From Flavobacterium sp. (lineage in GTDB: Bacteria > Bacteroidota > Bacteroidia > Flavobacteriales > Flavobacteriaceae), in the NCBI GenBank assembly GCA_015478765.1, contig JADMKR010000013.1, forward strand, positions 1 through 8,267: 8,267 nt of DNA, read 5' to 3'. Below are positions 5,246 through 8,267 of the stretch, piece by piece. A program made the translations under genes and the position numbers. Every line of letters starts with the position of its first letter. Positions within the stretch are counted from its first letter, which is position 1. The notes beneath the pieces were generated by a model, which was given only the letters and a program-made list of their open reading frames with translations, ran no database searches and was not told the origin of the DNA.

Positions 5246-6889
5246 TTAAAGCTTTTCGAGCAGTACGATATCAAACTCGGTGTCGATCACCACGCGGTCG
5301 CGCCGCACTTTGACTTCTTTTCCCGAATAAGCGTCGCGTAGAATTGTCCCGGTTGCGAACAGCGATTCTACCGGAATTTCCTTTTCTCCTTTTGGCAGAT
5401 CCAGTGCAATGATTACGCGGTCGCTGATGGTCCCGTCATCGTAGCCACGGCTGAAGACGTATGGCGATTGGCGTAGGCGCTTGTGTATGCCCGCACCCAC
5501 AGCAGGATGGTTTTTTCTGAACTGACCGAGTTTTTGCCAGTGTTCGAGGATTTTTTTTGTCTCGGAATCGTTTGCGGTCGCATCCCAGTTCATTGGCGTG
5601 CGCAATTTCGCGTCGCCCTGGGCCTCGTCGGCTACCAGCAGCCGCGCCGATTCATCGCCATAATAAACCTGCGACATCCCGGGTGACAACAAAAGTTTAG
5701 TCGCGCTTTCGTACGGTTTTTTCCTGTTAGCATCGAATGGCGAACCGTCGTCATGCGAAGAAACGTAATTCATTATCGCATAATATTCGAGTTCGTTATT
5801 AAGTTTCTTCGAATATTTTGAGAAAATATGCTCGTAATCCTTTTGTGCATCATACTTAAATTCGAAATTGATCATGCTGTTGAAACCATTTTCGAAATAA
5901 TTGACTTTTCGGTCGCCAAAGTCGAAATCTGTTCCTGAGCTGATGCCGTAATTGTAAACTTCCGCTATCAGGTAAAATTCATCATCGTTAAGAACGCTGT
6001 TGGGATTGCTCTTCTTCCACTGCTGGAATGCGTAATTGCATTGCGACTTGAATTCGCCCCAAACCGACTCTTCGGTATGCTTCACAGTATCGGCGCGATA
6101 GGCATCGATGCCGTATTTTGCAATGTAGTCGGTTAACCATTTGATGATGTAGAATCGCGGGGCTCTGGGATATCCGGTTCGAGTAAAAAATTCCTCCAGA
6201 CTCTTCATTTCCGCTTCGTAACGCCCTTCAGATTTCCATTTTGCGATCAACGCTGCGGGTAGTTCGACAGGTGCGTCGCTTTCAGTTTTAATGTCAGGAA
6301 GATTTGCAACCAACGTACAGGCCGTATTTCCTTCAAACGTTTTATAATCACATTGCGGCCCGGTGCGTACCCAGTCGGCTGGCCAAACAGGATCTTTTTC
6401 GGTCACCGGTCCGGTATGATTGATCACCGCGTCCATAATTATCCGGATGCCGCGTGAATGTGCTTTGGATACGAGTTCTGCCAGATCCTGTTCAGTTCCG
6501 AAATTCGGATCCAATGCCGTCCAGTCGCGTGTCCAGTAGCCGTGAAAACCGAAAGAGAGCCCGGTTCCTTCGTCAACCCCGCCGTGGATTTGTTCCAGTA
6601 CAGGCGTAAACCAGATTGCATTGATGCCGAGGCGGTCGAAATAACCTTCGTCAATTTTTTGGATGATCCCGCGGATGTCGCCACCCTGGAAACCGCGTAG
6701 CGGAGCCGGCGTTTCGGTTCGGCCGAAATTAATATCATTTGATTTGTCGCCGTTGTTAAACCGGTCGGTTAGCAGAAAATAGACATTGGCAGCTTCCCAT
6801 ACGAAATTATCTTTGGCCTTTTGCTGAGCCTGAAGTTCACTAACCCCGAACAGTGCGCATATAGCCATTAAAATATAATTTTTCATCAT
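5246..6889 (-). CDS. Exported GH13 alpha-amylase, MalS-like (subfamily 19 type)
   Basis: Hydrolyses alpha-1,4-glucan or maltodextrin, probably in the periplasm. At 547 aa it opens with a Sec signal peptide: basic start MMKN, hydrophobic core about 5-15, and likely cleavage after SELQA (17-21). There is no lipobox. GH13 regions are seen in order: DAVINH (153-158); GIDAYRADTVKH (260-271) with Arg265 and nucleophile Asp267; LIAEVYNYG (307-315) with acid/base Glu310; YVSSHDDGSP (375-384) with His379 and transition-state stabiliser Asp380. A beta domain follows from about residue 460. Resemblance to E. coli MalS is strong in YWTRDWTALDPNFGTEQDLAELV (118-140, key Trp123, Asp127, Gly131), LPDIKTES (197-204), YYGDESAR (409-416) and HWQKLGQFRKNHPAVGAG (450-467). 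Cys180 and Cys191 may form a disulfide. The ATG overlaps the GH31 stop (ATGA); Met2 could also be the start. Other GH13 specificities cannot be excluded. Confidence 0.94.
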   Translation of the reverse strand: MMKNYILMAICALFGVSELQAQQKAKDNFVWEAANVYFLLTDRFNNGDKSNDINFGRTETPAPLRGFQGGDIRGIIQKIDEGYFDRLGINAIWFTPVLEQIHGGVDEGTGLSFGFHGYWTRDWTALDPNFGTEQDLAELVSKAHSRGIRIIMDAVINHTGPVTEKDPVWPADWVRTGPQCDYKTFEGNTACTLVANLPDIKTESDAPVELPAALIAKWKSEGRYEAEMKSLEEFFTRTGYPRAPRFYIIKWLTDYIAKYGIDAYRADTVKHTEESVWGEFKSQCNYAFQQWKKSNPNSVLNDDEFYLIAEVYNYGISSGTDFDFGDRKVNYFENGFNSMINFEFKYDAQKDYEHIFSKYSKKLNNELEYYAIMNYVSSHDDGSPFDANRKKPYESATKLLLSPGMSQVYYGDESARLLVADEAQGDAKLRTPMNWDATANDSETKKILEHWQKLGQFRKNHPAVGAGIHKRLRQSPYVFSRGYDDGTISDRVIIALDLPKGEKEIPVESLFATGTILRDAYSGKEVKVRRDRVVIDTEFDIVLLEKL

Positions 6890-8267
6890 TTTGCAAATTC
6901 GATATTGATGTAGTTAGATGTTTCTTTTTCCCAAAGTACGTCAATTTCAAGCAAATTTTCTTTTTTGTTCCAGTCGATTCTTTGTTTTTTGCCGTTGATG
7001 CTGATGTTTTTTGGTTTCGAGATTATGTTGTGAACCACCAGTCGGACGCTCCTATTAACAGCTTTAGCCTGTGTGCCTTTTTTGTTTTCCAGCGAAATCG
7101 AAAGTCGTTTTTCTTGAAGTTTGCTACCGAAACACAGCAATTCGTACAGGCCTTTTTCATAAGCTTCGGGCGTCATTCCGTCGTCATGGTATATTTTACC
7201 TGTACTTGATGTAACCGATGGATCGAAATAGAAGTGGAGTTCAAATTTATCAAGCGAATAGTGATCAGTCGTTTGAACTAATTCTGCCAGCGGAATAATT
7301 GCGCCACCGCGGATAAATATGGGAATATGATTTTCTGAAGTTGGAGCATTTTTCGTAACGCCGCCAGCATGTTTTTCATCGGAATAAAAATCAAACCAGT
7401 TATTGCCTGTTGGGAATTGCACAGCGACCGACTTAACTGCCGGTTCCATGACCGGGGTCACTAAAATATCATTTCCCCATAAATAGGTTGATGAGGTCAG
7501 CAGCGCGCGCTGATTTTGAGGTTCGTCGAAAAACAATGGCTGCATCAGCGGAGTGCCTTTTTGACTGTTTTCGAATGCCAGAGTATAATTATACGGCAAC
7601 ATTTGGTAGCGAAGCTCTATGGCTTTTCGCGCCAGGTTTTTAGTTTTTTCACTTCGAAAAACCGGTTCCGATGGCACGTCTTCCTGCGCATGCGGACGGA
7701 AGATCGGCTGGAATACTCCGTACTGAAGCCAGCGCGTGTAGAGTTCGTCGTCGAGATTCGCCCCGGCAAATCCGCCTAAATCGGAATGCATGTATGCGAG
7801 TCCCTGCATTCCCATCTGCAATGATATTTCTGGCTGGCCCGAAAGTCCGCCCCAGGTTCGGTTCACATCGCCGCTCCACGGAATCATACCATATCGCTGC
7901 GACCCTGAATAACCCGACCGCATCAAAATAAACGGACGCTGGTTCGGGAAATCTTTTTTGTAGCCGTCGAAAATTAGTTTCGCCCAATTGTGACCATAAA
8001 TATTGTGGACTTCATCGGCTGAGCCTGTTGCGTGCTGCAATGCCGATGGATGCACTTCGGGTTCGCCAAGATCGCCCCAGATTCCGGCTACGCCTTTATC
8101 CGCCAAATCCTTATAAATGTTCCAGAACCAATCGCGGCCTGCGGGATTGAAAATGTCGATCAGTCCGGTGTTGCCGAAATAGAAGTCATACGTAAACGGA
8201 TTGCCAAGGGAATCGGTGGCCAGGATTTTTTTATCAACGGTTTCCTGCCAGCGGTTTGATGTTGTCA
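6886..8267 (-). CDS. Glycoside hydrolase family 31 enzyme, alpha-glucosidase type (N-terminal part off the edge)
   Basis: Retaining exo-acting alpha-glycosidase. The reading frame is open to the right edge and gives 459 residues, roughly the C-terminal half of a protein usually about 700-850 aa. In fragment numbering (residue 1 at 8265-8263), the nucleophile motif GVAGIWGDLGEPE (58-70) has Asp65 (8073-8071), and the acid/base motif MIPWSGDVNRTW has Asp133 (7869-7867). RSGYSGSQRYG, HSDLGGF and FRPHAQ follow as in other GH31 barrels. The end of the barrel is followed by beta-sandwich C-terminal domains (about residue 240 onward), including HDDGMTPEAYEKG and a final beta-rich stretch. A TTG at 8106 within the frame is not the start, since conserved GH31 sequence continues upstream (for example NPAGRDWFWNIYKDL). 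The ATGA overlap with the MalS-like amylase points to joint starch or maltodextrin breakdown. Alpha-xylosidase is a less likely alternative. Signal peptide and true start lie outside the window. Confidence 0.93.
   Translation of the reverse strand, partial: TTSNRWQETVDKKILATDSLGNPFTYDFYFGNTGLIDIFNPAGRDWFWNIYKDLADKGVAGIWGDLGEPEVHPSALQHATGSADEVHNIYGHNWAKLIFDGYKKDFPNQRPFILMRSGYSGSQRYGMIPWSGDVNRTWGGLSGQPEISLQMGMQGLAYMHSDLGGFAGANLDDELYTRWLQYGVFQPIFRPHAQEDVPSEPVFRSEKTKNLARKAIELRYQMLPYNYTLAFENSQKGTPLMQPLFFDEPQNQRALLTSSTYLWGNDILVTPVMEPAVKSVAVQFPTGNNWFDFYSDEKHAGGVTKNAPTSENHIPIFIRGGAIIPLAELVQTTDHYSLDKFELHFYFDPSVTSSTGKIYHDDGMTPEAYEKGLYELLCFGSKLQEKRLSISLENKKGTQAKAVNRSVRLVVHNIISKPKNISINGKKQRIDWNKKENLLEIDVLWEKETSNYINIEFAK

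Noticed and set aside
7649..7987. Minus-strand frame of 112 codons inside the GH31 gene.
   Set aside because: It overlaps conserved GH31 catalytic sequence in another frame, is rich in Arg and Ala as expected for an off-frame reading, and has no family features.
6886..8106. GH31 frame read as a complete 406-residue protein starting at TTG 8106.
   Set aside because: The frame stays open upstream to the window edge and encodes conserved GH31 sequence there, so the TTG is an internal leucine codon.

Overview
The window looks like chromosomal DNA from a member of the Bacteroidota, most likely class Flavobacteriia. The clues are two exact matches to the phylum-specific -7 promoter element TAnnTTTG, A-rich gene leaders without a Shine-Dalgarno sequence, a mevalonate-type isoprenoid cluster ending in an archaeal-looking UbiA prenyltransferase, and a GH31 gene coupled to a MalS-like GH13 amylase. 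This placement is inferred from gene content and motifs, not from a database search.

Left part (1-2774, all minus strand): an isoprenoid operon, transcribed right to left, of mvaD (diphosphomevalonate decarboxylase), a mevalonate kinase-type GHMP kinase, and a UbiA-family membrane prenyltransferase whose C-terminus runs off the left edge. The first two genes act in making isopentenyl diphosphate. The third attaches prenyl chains to an acceptor, plausibly geranylgeranylglyceryl phosphate.

Centre (2775-3333): an 82-base divergent intergenic region holds a good promoter for mvaD and a nested palindrome. It is followed by tspO, the only plus-strand gene, which encodes a five-helix TspO/MBR protein. 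tspO runs convergently into the next gene, and the two coding ends overlap by 12 bases.

Right part (3322-8267, all minus strand): in transcription order, a GH31 alpha-glucosidase-type enzyme (N-terminal half outside the window), an exported GH13 alpha-amylase resembling E. coli MalS (ATGA overlap with GH31), a 29-base gap containing a second TAnnTTTG element, a cytoplasmic glycerophosphodiester phosphodiesterase, and a YhiN/BaiN/HI0933-type flavoprotein (ATGA overlap with the phosphodiesterase). The two glycosidases look like the tail of a starch or maltodextrin utilisation locus. The phosphodiesterase and flavoprotein are probably a separate housekeeping pair, perhaps with their own promoter.

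Coding density is very high and no stretch above 300 bases lacks a gene. I see no RNA genes, mobile elements, CRISPR arrays or broken genes. I find no convincing undescribed multi-gene system. The most interesting points are the possible archaeal-type ether-lipid step next to the mevalonate genes, and the tspO/mvaD divergent control region.
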